64,000 bases of DNA from Methanospirillum stamsii (GCF_046244385.1 NZ_CP176366.1:3720001-3784000), one strand, 5' to 3'. Numbered from the stretch's first letter, positions 8,591 to 18,135 are shown. The notes: generated by a model not told the origin, from the letters alone. Numbers and translations are program-made.

Positions 8591-9864
8591 AAGAATTATG
8601 ACAGAAGAGTATAAAATCGATGCCGGCCTTGATGCCCATAAACAATTCATCCTTGCTACAATCCTTAATGTAAATGGATTCAAACCACAGCAGAGATTCG
8701 AACGAACTATACAAGATCTTCTTGCACTAAAAAATTGGATACTTGAGCATAAGTGCGAAGTGGTTGCTTGTGAGTCAACCAATCGCTTCGGGTACCATAT
8801 CTATGATTTTTTGTGTGATTTTGTTACCGTAATTGTGGGTAATCCCCATGATATGAAAATTCAAACACACAAGAAAACAGATAAAAATGATTCAGAGATC
8901 ATTGCCAAATTAGCTTTAAAAAGTATGATTTCTCCATCCCGCGTTATGCTTCGAAATCATAGGGATTTTCGCCATATTGTACGATTAAGGCATTTTCTAG
9001 CACGTAAACGGTCAGATCTGAAGAATCGAATTCACAATGTATTTGACAACGAATTATTCCATCTGTCTGATGTCCTGACTGATATTTTTGGGCTATCAGG
9101 AAGAGTAATTATGAATGGAATTTTTCAAGAAAGACCACCAGATGAAGTAATAAAATCTCTTGCGGGACAGATTAGAAAGAAGAAAGGAGAGGATGTTCGT
9201 TTATTGCTGAAACAGAGTCTCTCATTCCATGCAATAGTGCAGTTAAAACATTCCCTTCAGGTATTAAAGGTAATGGATGAACAAATTGAGTATTTAACAG
9301 TACTTTCCATCCTATAAGCTTACGAACATTACCCCAGAGAATATGAAATATTACTAACAACACCTGGAGTTGAGGATAATTCTGTTTTTACTCTTCTTGC
9401 TGAAATTGGGTATTTCAAAGATTTTCCATCAGGTGAGAAACTTGCCAGTTGGGGGGGTATTGTTCCGAAAGTGTACCAATCCACAGATCATAATTCGAAA
9501 AGATCTATTACCAAGCGTGGTTCACGGTATCCAAGATGGATCTTAATCCAAATTGCTCATGCTGCAGCTAAGAAAAAGACGAGTGTCTTTTTTCACTTTA
9601 TGAGGCAAAAAAAGATATTATTTGGAAAAGGAAAGGCAGCTGTTGCTCTTGCTCGTAAGTTGATTACAATCATGTCGCATTTGATTGTTAATAATGAGTT
9701 GTATGAAGACAAATATGCAAGACCTAAAAAAGTCAAAAAGACTCATACGGTGAACATTCCTGTTGATTATTCATTAGAAGATGTAATTATTTTATTTTGC
9801 GAACTTTCTCAAGTTCTATAGTTAGTTGCAATACTTTCTATACTATTGAATTTAAATATGGTTT

Positions 9865-10356
9865 ATGGTAAATGTCCAGCAAATAACAATCATACCTCAC
9901 ATTACTCAAAGTGATTTGCTTAAAAAAATTAAAGATTATGAACTAGGGGCCAAAATCCACAAGCGGCTAACCTTTATTAATCTTCGGTATTCGAATATAC
10001 CCGTAAAGGAAGCATGTAAATTAGTGGGTATTTCTCCGGGAACGGGTTATACGTGGCAGGATAGGTGGAATTCAGAAGGTTATGCAGGTTTAATTCCAAA
10101 ATATGCTGGTGGAAAGCCAGCAAAACTTTCAGATATTGAAAAGGATCAATTATATGAGATTTTACACACTCGCAATTTTTGGACAACCTCTGAAGTTCGA
10201 GAGTTAATTTTTTTAAAATTTTCCGTAAATTATAGTATGGACCAAATAAGGAGAATTTTAAAGAAATATAAAATGCTTTTTGGGAAATTATATCCGCAAG
10301 ATTATCGTCGCCCTGAAAACGCAGAGGAAATTTTAAAAAAAGACTCCCAAAAATGA
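9865..10356 (+). CDS. IS630 transposase, N-terminal HTH part (orfA)
   Basis: A 163-residue DNA-binding half: an HTH of the Sleeping Beauty/paired type (VKEACKLVGISPGTGYTWQDRW, residues ~50-70) and a second winged-helix segment (SVNYSMDQIRRILKKY, ~115-130). It ends in an ATGA overlap with the DDE frame after an A-rich stretch. The complete IS630 transposase is probably made by frameshifting or re-initiation at this overlap, as known for related IS630 elements. Confidence 0.9.
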   Translation: MVNVQQITIIPHITQSDLLKKIKDYELGAKIHKRLTFINLRYSNIPVKEACKLVGISPGTGYTWQDRWNSEGYAGLIPKYAGGKPAKLSDIEKDQLYEILHTRNFWTTSEVRELIFLKFSVNYSMDQIRRILKKYKMLFGKLYPQDYRRPENAEEILKKDSQK

Positions 10357-10895
10357 GCAAAAATGTTGTAATCGGCTTTTTGGATGCTAGTTCTCCACAA
10401 TCTACTGCTAACACTCAACGAGTATGGTTTTTCACAAGAACCCGCATTATAAAAAATACCAGTAAGTTTAGAGCCAATACCTTTGGAATTTACTCTCCTA
10501 ATGGGAACTCCATTTTAACATTTCGTGATCACTCTAAAAAAGAGGATATATGTGAAGTCTTAAGTGAATTTAAAGCAGCAAATCCAGGAAAAAGAATTGT
10601 GATAATTCTTGACAACTTCTCATCACATCGATCACAAATGGTCCGTGATTTTTCTGCACAAAATGGTATTGAGCTAATTTTCCTTCCGCCGTATTCTCCA
10701 GATTTAAATCCAATAGAGCAAATTTGGAGAGCTGTCCGGAGAGATCTTTCTACCCTTTTCATTAAGGATCTTGATCACTTAAAAGCAGAAATTTGGGAAG
10801 AATTTTTCTACAGAATTAACCAAATCACCTATTTCAAAGGATGGGCTGAAAAATTTTTGAGCGCAAAATATTATTTCAAAATGTTATGCAACTAA
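10353..10895 (+). CDS. IS630 transposase, DDE part (orfB)
   Basis: A 180-residue DDE_3 domain: first Asp in IGFLDASSPQS (residue ~10), second in RIVIILDNFSSHRS (~84), and the Glu in LPPYSPDLNPIEQIWRAVRR (~119). All three catalytic residues are present, so the element can be active if the two frames are joined. The protein is identical to that of 17105-17647. Confidence 0.93.
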   Translation: MSKNVVIGFLDASSPQSTANTQRVWFFTRTRIIKNTSKFRANTFGIYSPNGNSILTFRDHSKKEDICEVLSEFKAANPGKRIVIILDNFSSHRSQMVRDFSAQNGIELIFLPPYSPDLNPIEQIWRAVRRDLSTLFIKDLDHLKAEIWEEFFYRINQITYFKGWAEKFLSAKYYFKMLCN

Positions 10896-11095
10896 CTATA
10901 AATAAACCAGATCCGGAGGTGCTTTATGGGCCTCAGTGGGATACAAAAATCGGGTTTTTCATGCAAAATAAATACCCTTGAATCGAAACTCGCCAAATAG
11001 GAAAACCATGAATAAACCTTTTTCATAATTATACACGAACAAAATATCCTTTGCAAATTATTATTTTCAATGAATCCACATCTTTATCATAATTT

Positions 11096-12265
11096 ATGAA
11101 CTCCAGGCTTTTGGAAGAATACCACATTCTAAATACCATCATTGAGCAGGATAAACGAGTCTCATCTTTTAAATATGCTTTGCTACGGGGAACTATTGAT
11201 ATTTGTCAACAAAAATCTCATCTGGAATTAGAAAAGGATGGCAGAATCTGGTATCCTCTTGGGCTTCTTGTTGAGAAATGGATTTTTTATTTTTACCCAA
11301 TCTTTGATTCTGAATTTTTTATTCCTCAGTTAAATGGCGAGAAGGAATTAAAAGAAGATAGTAAAAATATCTCCTTTCGAAAACCTCTAACTGAAATAAT
11401 TGATTATTATCGGATGAAGGGAGGGATATCAGTTTTTTATTCTGACTACCAGAAAGGATCCGTTCCGGATGAACTGCAGCTTACTTTGAGAGACCTCATC
11501 AAAAAGATACGATGGGCAATAATTGATGGACCTTTTCAGCACCTTGGATACTCCCATTATGGCTCATATTACTCTGTTTTCAATTGGGATCAATTACGAC
11601 TCATGCTCCCGAAAAATCCGGTATCTCCTGAGTATATGATATTATATTGTGGTAAATTCTCAATATCTTTCGAAATTGATCAATTATTCAAGTATTTTGG
11701 TAGTTTTATCCTCGGAGAAGGCTCCATTCTGAATAAATGGGCAGATTTCACCGTCCAAATTAGCAAAACCCAGGGATTGGGGATTAATCGTGAGCAGATA
11801 CTTGGTATTCTGAACACTAGCCCGGACACCGGACGTGAACAGGTGACAGTGGTAACGAAAGTATATGATGTAATGATACAGGATAATGGTTCAATTCCCT
11901 GTGTATGGTCAGGATTTTCATTGAAATCATGGAAAGATATCCATATTGATCACATGCTTCCCTTTTCCATATGGAAAAACAATGATCTCTGGAATCTAAT
12001 GCCAACAAAAAATAGCATCAATTCGAAAAAGAGTGATGGAGTGCCTGCTCCTGATTTCATTATTAAAAGACAGGATGTGATTTGCTGGTACTGGAAAAGA
12101 CTTGCTGAGGCTTATTCTGACATGTTTCATCAGGAGATCATAGCATCACTAACAGGAGCACGTACAACTGGTCAACAGGACTGGATACAACCGGCGTTCT
12201 CCGGTCTTGTTGAGAAAAGTCGATATTTGATTGATATTAGAGGTTATCCTGCATGGATTCTGTAA
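11096..12265 (+). CDS. HNH endonuclease-like protein
   Basis: A 389-residue protein of unknown exact family. The C-terminal third has a recognisable HNH/McrA-type nuclease core: a Cys in CVWSGFSL (~262), HIDHMLPFSIWKNNDLWNL (~285-303) and N...K residues in MPTKNSINSKKSD (~304-316). The first 250 residues are not recognised. The stop lies inside the start of the HIT gene (13-nt overlap), so the two are co-translated. The gene starts 115 nt after the remains of the IS110 element, so any upstream partner may have been lost. A role in nucleic-acid defence or RNA processing is possible but unproven. Confidence 0.7.
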   Translation: MNSRLLEEYHILNTIIEQDKRVSSFKYALLRGTIDICQQKSHLELEKDGRIWYPLGLLVEKWIFYFYPIFDSEFFIPQLNGEKELKEDSKNISFRKPLTEIIDYYRMKGGISVFYSDYQKGSVPDELQLTLRDLIKKIRWAIIDGPFQHLGYSHYGSYYSVFNWDQLRLMLPKNPVSPEYMILYCGKFSISFEIDQLFKYFGSFILGEGSILNKWADFTVQISKTQGLGINREQILGILNTSPDTGREQVTVVTKVYDVMIQDNGSIPCVWSGFSLKSWKDIHIDHMLPFSIWKNNDLWNLMPTKNSINSKKSDGVPAPDFIIKRQDVICWYWKRLAEAYSDMFHQEIIASLTGARTTGQQDWIQPAFSGLVEKSRYLIDIRGYPAWIL

Positions 12266-12630
12266 TATGTCCATTCTGCAACCCTGAAAAAAATGAAGTG
12301 ACCTTGGAAAACGAATATGTATACGCCAGGTATGACAAGTATCCGGTCTCACCCGGTCATCTTTTGATAATTCCCAAACGGCATATCAGATCTGTTTTTG
12401 AAGCAGATTATCAGGAGATAGAGAATCTCTATGATCTTGTTTGTAAAGCGAAAGAATTCCTTGATGGGAAATATGCTCCGGATGGATACAATATTGGAAT
12501 AAATGATGGAAATGCAGCAGGACAGACTATTATGCACCTTCATATTCATGTAATTCCCCGGTATTTTGGAGATATGGATAATCCAAAAGGGGGCGTCCGG
12601 GGAGTAATTCCAGATAAGCAGAAGTATTGA
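12253..12630 (+). CDS. HIT-family nucleotide hydrolase
   Basis: A 125-residue HIT protein: an N-terminal CPFCNP zinc-type pair, the SPGHLLIIPKRHI segment and the catalytic triad motif HLHIHVIPR near residue 96. HIT proteins hydrolyse phosphoramidates or dinucleoside polyphosphates such as AMP-lysine or Ap4A. The gene overlaps the HNH gene, which suggests shared function. It is intact and of normal length. Confidence 0.9.
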   Translation: MDSVICPFCNPEKNEVTLENEYVYARYDKYPVSPGHLLIIPKRHIRSVFEADYQEIENLYDLVCKAKEFLDGKYAPDGYNIGINDGNAAGQTIMHLHIHVIPRYFGDMDNPKGGVRGVIPDKQKY

Positions 12631-13626
12631 GAGAGACGTCTCCCATTCTCCAAATATCAAATTAACGATAGAAATTTACTTGTTCAGTGCCAAACAAACG
12701 TAGAATCGTCAATATTTTTTGATTCAGATTCTGGATGAATAAAACCTATCATTAACGGAAATTATTCAGGATTTAATCTCTCTGAAATTTAAAAAGATCA
12801 ATATTAGAGCCGTTTTTCAAGTTTTTTTCTTTTTTTTGTTCAAAAAAAGTAACATTCTCCTCATCGAGCCACTTTCTTATAAACCATTCAGTATTAGAGA
12901 AACAATAGGGCAGAGGACTGTTACCAATGACAAAGTTTTAATGCACTTTTTATAATTGCCATCTGCATACTCCCCGGATCTGTTGCAGCTGGCAGGTATA
13001 CGCCCTATCCGGGTCCAAGCACCGGAGATACAAAAAACCAGAATACATTCCAGTGATCATTTTTCAATTGGATCAGGAAGACTGATAACATTATGTACCG
13101 GTTTTACGGCATCAAAAATCGACTGAACCATCTGTGTTACTATAGTCAAAAGATAGCAGAGTAGAACTCAACCCAGGAAAAGATGAGAGTGTTATGTTCG
13201 CAAATAAGGTTCTCATGAGATGGGGAAATCAGTATCTCCGGATAAGGGAATAAATTGAGGAAGAACAGTCTGATGAAATCTCATTTTTGGGACTTTTGTA
13301 TTTGGTGACTATCCTTCTCGTATAATGTTCTCCATGCATCTGTGTAATTGGATATCTCCGCCAATTTTTTTAGCGAATTATCCAGAATGGTGAGAGCGAA
13401 CCACAAATAAAAAAACTCCTCTTTAGCGGAAACCATCCTGTCTTAAGATATTCTAACAGACAATATGCATGAGGTGTCCATGATAATAGGATATGCAGGT
13501 TGATTCTGGATGAATCATATATTAACGCATGATCCCATGAAATTTGCTCATCGAAAAAAAATTTCAAAAAAAATAAGTTTTTTCTGCCAGGGGATTTCTT
13601 AGTTCAATAAGGAGCCTTTAATCTCC
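12631..13626. other. 1-kb gene-poor stretch with coding relics
   Basis: No intact gene of normal size is visible. At about 12927-13055 the + strand reads a broken secretory leader (LFIIAICILPGSVAAGRYTP) out of frame with its ATG and stopping soon after, a relic of an exported protein. On the minus strand 13281-13436 is an open 51-codon frame (MVSAKEEFFYLWFALTILDN...) with no recognised family; it may be a small gene or a fragment. The rest shows nothing. Confidence 0.4.
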
Positions 13627-13756
13627 TCATGATTTACCGGCGGTCATAATCCCATAATTAATCAATGCCGTCCGGATCTCCTTTAATTCAATACGCATTT
13701 CAGAGATCTCCTTATTTAAATGATTATCCAGATCACTCCTCATTCCTTTCACTTCA

Positions 13757-13904
13757 TGAAGTGTCTCTTCCTGAAGACCAATTGATCTCTCCTGTAGACC
13801 AATCGTCTTTTCCTGAAGGCCAACTGTCTTTTCCTGTAGACCAATTGTCTTTTCTTGTAGATCGATCGTTTTTTCCTGAAGATTAATCGTCTTTTTTTGT
13901 AGAC
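13757..13904 (-). repeat. 21-bp tandem repeats encoding heptads
   Basis: About seven consecutive 21-bp units, each encoding a variant of [I/V]-[G/D/N]-L-Q-E-K/E/R-[T/S]. The repeats continue across the IS insertion point (TLQEETL before it). The heptad with hydrophobic positions predicts a coiled coil, probably an oligomerisation stalk. Copy number could vary by slippage. Confidence 0.85.
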
Positions 13905-13908
13905 CTAG

Positions 13909-15601
13909 CTCTACAATGTCATGTTTAAATGGTTAGTTATCTTGATCCTCTCCAATTTTGATCAATATTTTGAAAAACATATGATGTTCATACAAAACGA
14001 CTAGTGGAAATAATCATATGCAAATAATGATGTTTAAGACAACGATAAATACCATAAAAACGAAAAATAACACGAAGCCGAGAGCTATCTTTTAAGTTGG
14101 CGCACAAATCTCGGTTTCAACTTTTATTCGATAATTGGCCGCCCTTTTCGTTTCATCTTAGATCTTCGTGAATTTTTTCGGTTATTTTTATTTTTGACAG
14201 TCACCTCAGCAACCGTAGATGACGTCTTCTCTTTCAGAGGCATCCAAATTAAAAAAAAACGGGCGACGTCTTGAGGTGTAATGTCTTTAAATTCAGGAAG
14301 AAGGTGCTTTTGCTCCCTCAATATCCAAAGCATCGCAAGGAGAACTAATGCTACATGATGATGCCATGCCTTCCAGTTTCGGACTTGATAATCAGCCATT
14401 CCAGCGAGAGCTATTGAATCTTGAAAGGTTCGTTCTACCCAATACCTCTCACTTTGCATCTTTACCAAACGATCCCAGGAATTAATGTGATTTCCATTAC
14501 AGAGAGAGTACTTAACTTTAGGTTCTTCGAGTTCTTTTCGAATCAACAGCCATACGGGTAGAGGTTCCTGGATATCTTTGTCGATTCTCCAGACCTTCAG
14601 AGCGTAGAAATTTACTTCAAGAAAGCCATTCATCGCCCTCCTGACTCGTAGAATTCTCCACCGCTTAATTTTTCTCATGATTTCATCTACCCTGATTGGA
14701 GTGGTATTTAGGACTTTTACTTGGCTAGGTGGTCTCCCTCGTGGGTTACACTTTAATGGAATCCCATATTCAGGTACCTCAAGAAAAACACGATCATCAG
14801 AGCCGATATCTGCAACATAAGTCACACCTAACGCTTCTAATAGGGTTAGTAACCAGGGTTGACTTCCATAAAATCCATCCATGTTTACATGACTGAATGG
14901 GATTTTAGAACGAAGTGCATCAACTATCAATTCGTATGATAACTCAGCTTTAGTTTTAAACGTTCGATGTTCAATAGGTATTCCTGCAGAGTCACATCTC
15001 TTTGAATTAGAAGTCCAACTTTTAGGCAGGTATAATCGATAATCAAGTAATAATCGGCTCCCATTTTTGACGTATGCCATAAATACGCCCACCTGACAGT
15101 TTTCAACTTTACCCAGATTACCACAATATTGGCGTTGAACTCCTACTGAATGCTCACCAGATTTAGGATTTGCGCATTCATCGATGACTAAAGCGCCATT
15201 TTTTCCAATAAGTCGCCAACCAATATTCCGAATCCATTCTACAAGAGAACGGTGATCCCAAGTAGATTGGGCCATAAAATGGCTGAATACTTGGTTGTTA
15301 AAATCACTACAATTTTGTGATATCGCTGTCAAATGACGGCGTCCAGGGCTTGTTAGGAGCCCTTTCATATAATCGATCGCTATTAAAAACCCATTGTGCG
15401 TTTTTGTCGAAAAACAGTCCTGAAGGGACGCCTGATTAAAGAATGCATTTACATGTGAGATTTGATGTTCTATCGCGATTCTGAGTCGTGCGACCTCATT
15501 CTTGAATGCAAAGTTAGCACAGCCAATATATTGTAATTACTTATATAAAGATCAAACGATATAATTCACAAAACTCTCGGTTCGAACTTGACATTGTAGA
15601 G
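13909..15601 (-). mobile_element. IS701-type element B, complete
   Basis: Ends CTCTACAATGTCA (13909) and TGACATTGTAGAG (15601) are inverted repeats; the element is 1693 bp. It is flanked by a 4-bp duplication CTAG (13905-13908 and 15602-15605), which fits the YTAR target of the IS701 family. It has the same length and orientation as the copy at 35653-37345, with identical transposase. It disrupts the acylphosphatase/coiled-coil gene. Confidence 0.93.
14124..15368 (-). CDS. IS701-type DDE transposase
   Basis: 414 codons from the first ATG. The first catalytic Asp is in ALVIDECANPKSGEHSVG (~60), the second probably in VNMDGFYGS (~163), and the Glu in SERYWVERTFQDSI (~310). The frame stays open upstream to about 15539 and reads protein-like sequence (FKNEVARLRIAIEHQI...), but contains no ATG, GTG or TTG. 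Either the first ~55 residues are lost or a rare start such as ATT is used. The copy at 35868-37112 shows the same arrangement. Confidence 0.9.
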   Translation of the reverse strand: MKGLLTSPGRRHLTAISQNCSDFNNQVFSHFMAQSTWDHRSLVEWIRNIGWRLIGKNGALVIDECANPKSGEHSVGVQRQYCGNLGKVENCQVGVFMAYVKNGSRLLLDYRLYLPKSWTSNSKRCDSAGIPIEHRTFKTKAELSYELIVDALRSKIPFSHVNMDGFYGSQPWLLTLLEALGVTYVADIGSDDRVFLEVPEYGIPLKCNPRGRPPSQVKVLNTTPIRVDEIMRKIKRWRILRVRRAMNGFLEVNFYALKVWRIDKDIQEPLPVWLLIRKELEEPKVKYSLCNGNHINSWDRLVKMQSERYWVERTFQDSIALAGMADYQVRNWKAWHHHVALVLLAMLWILREQKHLLPEFKDITPQDVARFFLIWMPLKEKTSSTVAEVTVKNKNNRKNSRRSKMKRKGRPIIE

Positions 15602-16190
15602 CTAGTGTCTCTTCCTGTAATGTAATGGACTTGTCATGCTTCTCAAGGGCAATATCCTGTTTCTTCTCCATTCGTGAAAAGATAGCAATTGCAGTATCAA
15701 ATCTCTCTGCAAGTTCTTCTTCCGGAGAGCCTCTTATCACTTTAAAGTATGAAAATTCTCCGGAATATTCTTCTTTCACTATAGAAATCTCTTCAACATG
15801 TATCGGATATTCTACAATTCGAATCGCCTTGATAAATTCATCAAGGTCAGATAGACTGCCCTCTGCAATGATATGCACATCGTACCCTTCAAGGTTCTCG
15901 ATACACCCGGTAATATTATATTTCCTTGCAATATTCTGGACAATATGGGGGTATCCAACCCGCTGGACCATGCCGGATACCTGTATCGAATATCTGGATA
16001 ATGTATGAGGATCCACAGTAGTATTAATCTTTAAGAACTCAAAATTTTTCTGTGTAAAACGCTGCCAGGATTTTACCACTCTGATCTAAAGACCTGATAA
16101 GGAACTTACTAATCTGTTCATGTATCAACCGGAAATTTTTTCGAATCAGACGGTCCGAATCTTTAATACTTATATTTTGCCAATTGATTG

Positions 16191-16351
16191 GCTCTGTCTG
16201 AAAATCAAGTGATAATATTCAATCAATATTCGGGATTATTTTCCTAAATGATTTTTGGGTAGAGATTTTCATTTCGTTCAAAAATATGGGATCCAATAAG
16301 TCAAGTGATTTTGGAAGTCACATTTCATATCACTTGATAAATCGACAGAGC
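16191..16351. repeat. 161-bp MITE-like inverted-repeat element
   Basis: The left arm GCTCTGTC-tgaaa-ATCAAGTGAT (16191-16213) and right arm ATCACTTGAT-aaatc-GACAGAGC (16329-16351) pair at 18 of 23 positions with identical spacing. A further TCAAGTGAT copy lies inside at 16301-16309. There is no coding potential. Size and structure fit a miniature inverted-repeat element of an unidentified IS. No target duplication is evident. The rest of 16080-16465 shows nothing. Confidence 0.6.
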
Positions 16352-16465
16352 TCATGACCACCTTGTACCACCTTAAGCAATTGTTACCAAAATGAAATAC
16401 CTGAATCATCAGGTAAATCTTCCGATTCAAAGGTTTAATTAGGTTTTTTTACGGAACCACACGGA

Positions 16466-16669
16466 TTATTTATTTTTTATTCTTCTGCTCTCGATGGATT
16501 TGAAATACTCATCTGGATCATCAGGAAGCCAGGTTTTTCTTTCGTTGGTATAATCACCATAACCAGAATCAAATATTTTAATAAAACGGATCGCATCAAC
16601 CGGACCGAGAGTATTGATTAAAGCCTGCATTCCTTCCTGTTGGATTCGGGATATTGTTTTTGTTGTCAT
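16466..16669 (-). CDS. small protein partnered with PIN toxin
   Basis: A 67-residue protein (MTTKTISRIQQEGMQALINTL...) with charged C-terminus, not assigned to a family. It overlaps the PIN gene stop by ATGA, so it is the downstream member of the toxin-antitoxin operon; an antitoxin or accessory role is inferred from context only. The VDAIRFIKIFDSGYGDYT segment is its most distinctive part. Confidence 0.6.
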   Translation of the reverse strand: MTTKTISRIQQEGMQALINTLGPVDAIRFIKIFDSGYGDYTNERKTWLPDDPDEYFKSIESRRIKNK

Positions 16670-17104
16670 ATATTATTCTCCATCAGCCATATTGTTGGAT
16701 GAAATACACTGTATTGTAGTAGTATCTTATTCTTTTCCGCTGTTTGAAGTATTTGTTTATCTGTTGTGATAAAAGTTGCCTGAGCTTTTTCTGCACACGC
16801 GATATGAATCGCATCTGCTGCATGGAACCCATATGACCGGAGTGATATTGTTCTTTGTTTTATGTTCTCATCAATTTGAATATGTTCCTGCATCAGTCGT
16901 GTGGTACCCATCACGAATTCCCGTTTCTGAATATGACCTATCCGGAAAATTTCTTCGTCTATCATCTCGCTTCCGATAAGGATGATTGAATTATTGGACA
17001 TTGAAAGTATTTCCTGAACAGAATCCGCTTCCTGTCTGATGAGAAATTGATCCTGGTTATCAAAGGGCCTGCATAAACAACAGACATCGAGGTATAATTT
17101 ATAG

Positions 17105-17647
17105 TTAGTTGCATAACATTTTGAAATAATATTTTGCGCTCAAAAATTTTTCAGCCCATCCTTTGAAATAGGTGATTTGGTTAATTCTGTAGAAAAATTC
17201 TTCCCAAATTTCTGCTTTTAAGTGATCAAGATCCTTAATGAAAAGGGTAGAAAGATCTCTCCGGACAGCTCTCCAAATTTGCTCTATTGGATTTAAATCT
17301 GGAGAATACGGCGGAAGGAAAATTAGCTCAATACCATTTTGTGCAGAAAAATCACGGACCATTTGTGATCGATGTGATGAGAAGTTGTCAAGAATTATCA
17401 CAATTCTTTTTCCTGGATTTGCTGCTTTAAATTCACTTAAGACTTCACATATATCCTCTTTTTTAGAGTGATCACGAAATGTTAAAATGGAGTTCCCATT
17501 AGGAGAGTAAATTCCAAAGGTATTGGCTCTAAACTTACTGGTATTTTTTATAATGCGGGTTCTTGTGAAAAACCATACTCGTTGAGTGTTAGCAGTAGAT
17601 TGTGGAGAACTAGCATCCAAAAAGCCGATTACAACATTTTTGCTCAT
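17105..17647 (-). CDS. IS630 transposase, DDE part (orfB)
   Basis: A 180-residue DDE_3 domain identical to 10353-10895: Asp in IGFLDASSPQS, Asp in RIVIILDNFSSHRS and Glu in DLNPIEQIW. It overlaps orfA by ATGA at 17644-17647. Confidence 0.93.
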   Translation of the reverse strand: MSKNVVIGFLDASSPQSTANTQRVWFFTRTRIIKNTSKFRANTFGIYSPNGNSILTFRDHSKKEDICEVLSEFKAANPGKRIVIILDNFSSHRSQMVRDFSAQNGIELIFLPPYSPDLNPIEQIWRAVRRDLSTLFIKDLDHLKAEIWEEFFYRINQITYFKGWAEKFLSAKYYFKMLCN

Positions 17648-18135
17648 TTTTGGGAGTCTTTTTTTAAAATTTCCTCTGCGTTTTCAGGGCGACGATAATC
17701 TTGCGGATATAATTTCCCAAAAAGCATTTTATATTTCTTTAAAATTCTCCTTATTTGGTCCATACTATAATTTACGGAAAATTTTAAAAAAATTAACTCT
17801 CGAACTTCAGAGGTTGTCCAAAAATTGCGAGTGTGTAAAATCTCATATAATTGATCCTTTTCAATATCTGAAAGTTTTGCTGGCTTTCCACCAGCATATT
17901 TTGGAATTAAACCTGCATAACCTTCTGAATTCCACCTATCCTGCCACGTATAACCCGTTCCCGGAGAAATACCCACTAATTTACATGCTTCCTTTACGGG
18001 TATATTCGAATACCGAAGATTAATAAAGGTTAGCCGCTTGTGGATTTTGGCCCCTAGTTCATAATCTTTAATTTTTTTAAGCAAATCACTTTGAGTAATG
18101 TGAGGTATGATTGTTATTTGCTGGACATTTACCAT
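17644..18135 (-). CDS. IS630 transposase, HTH part (orfA)
   Basis: A 163-residue DNA-binding half identical to 9865-10356 with HTH VKEACKLVGISPGTGYTW. Transcription runs the same way as the interrupted PIN gene, so the element could also supply a promoter for the truncated toxin frame. Confidence 0.9.
   Translation of the reverse strand: MVNVQQITIIPHITQSDLLKKIKDYELGAKIHKRLTFINLRYSNIPVKEACKLVGISPGTGYTWQDRWNSEGYAGLIPKYAGGKPAKLSDIEKDQLYEILHTRNFWTTSEVRELIFLKFSVNYSMDQIRRILKKYKMLFGKLYPQDYRRPENAEEILKKDSQK

Larger units (their letters stand above)
9819..10898 (+). mobile_element. IS630-family element A
   Basis: A 1080-bp element with terminal repeats TAGTTAGTTGCA / TGCAACTAACTA and a TA duplication on both sides (9817-9818 and 10899-10900), the classic IS630/Tc1 target. 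It is inserted in the IS110 transposase gene. It encodes the transposase in two overlapping frames. The copy at 17102-18181 has the same length and gives identical proteins in the opposite orientation, indicating recent activity. Confidence 0.93.
8598..10981 (+). pseudogene. IS110-family transposase, nonsense-mutated and split by IS630
   Basis: The frame starts MTEEYKIDAGLDAHK and carries the DEDD-type residues (D in DAGLDAHK, E in VACESTNRFG, DxxD in KTDKNDSEIIA). A TAA at 9315-9317 interrupts it; the same frame then continues with AYEHYPREYEILLTTPGVED and the C-terminal SWGGIVPK...STDHNSKR region with the catalytic Ser. At 9818 the IS630 element enters; removing it and one TA joins codon CTA in frame to 10901-10981, giving about 433 codons. 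The TAG at 9819-9821 that appears to end the frame belongs to IS630 DNA. The element is dead twice over. Confidence 0.88.
13627..16079 (-). pseudogene. acylphosphatase with coiled-coil tail, split by IS701-type element
   Basis: The 5' part (16079-15602) encodes an acylphosphatase-like domain: YSIQVSGMVQRVGYPHIVQN has the phosphate loop region, followed by ITGCIENLEGYDVHIIAEG. Removing 13909-15601 and one CTAG joins ...LQEETL in frame to GLQKKTINLQEKT and runs to a stop at 13627-13629. This gives 756 nt, 251 residues. The tail is a run of 7-residue repeats of the type GLQEKTI, then a charged C-terminus ending MTAGKS. Acylphosphatase activity is uncertain: the usual Arg in the loop is present (QRVGY) and an Asn occurs in the following segment. 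Confidence 0.9.

Noticed and set aside
13370..13567. 65-codon minus-strand frame
   Set aside because: No ribosome site or family, and it competes with another short frame at 13281-13436; neither is firm enough to be called a gene.
13665..13886. Plus-strand frame with repeated SFPEDQL-like units
   Set aside because: It is the antisense of the heptad-repeat tail of the acylphosphatase gene; the minus strand gives the coherent coiled coil and joins in frame across the IS701 insertion.
13757..13904. CRISPR-like array
   Set aside because: The 21-bp units are contiguous coding heptads with no spacers, and no cas gene is present anywhere in the window.
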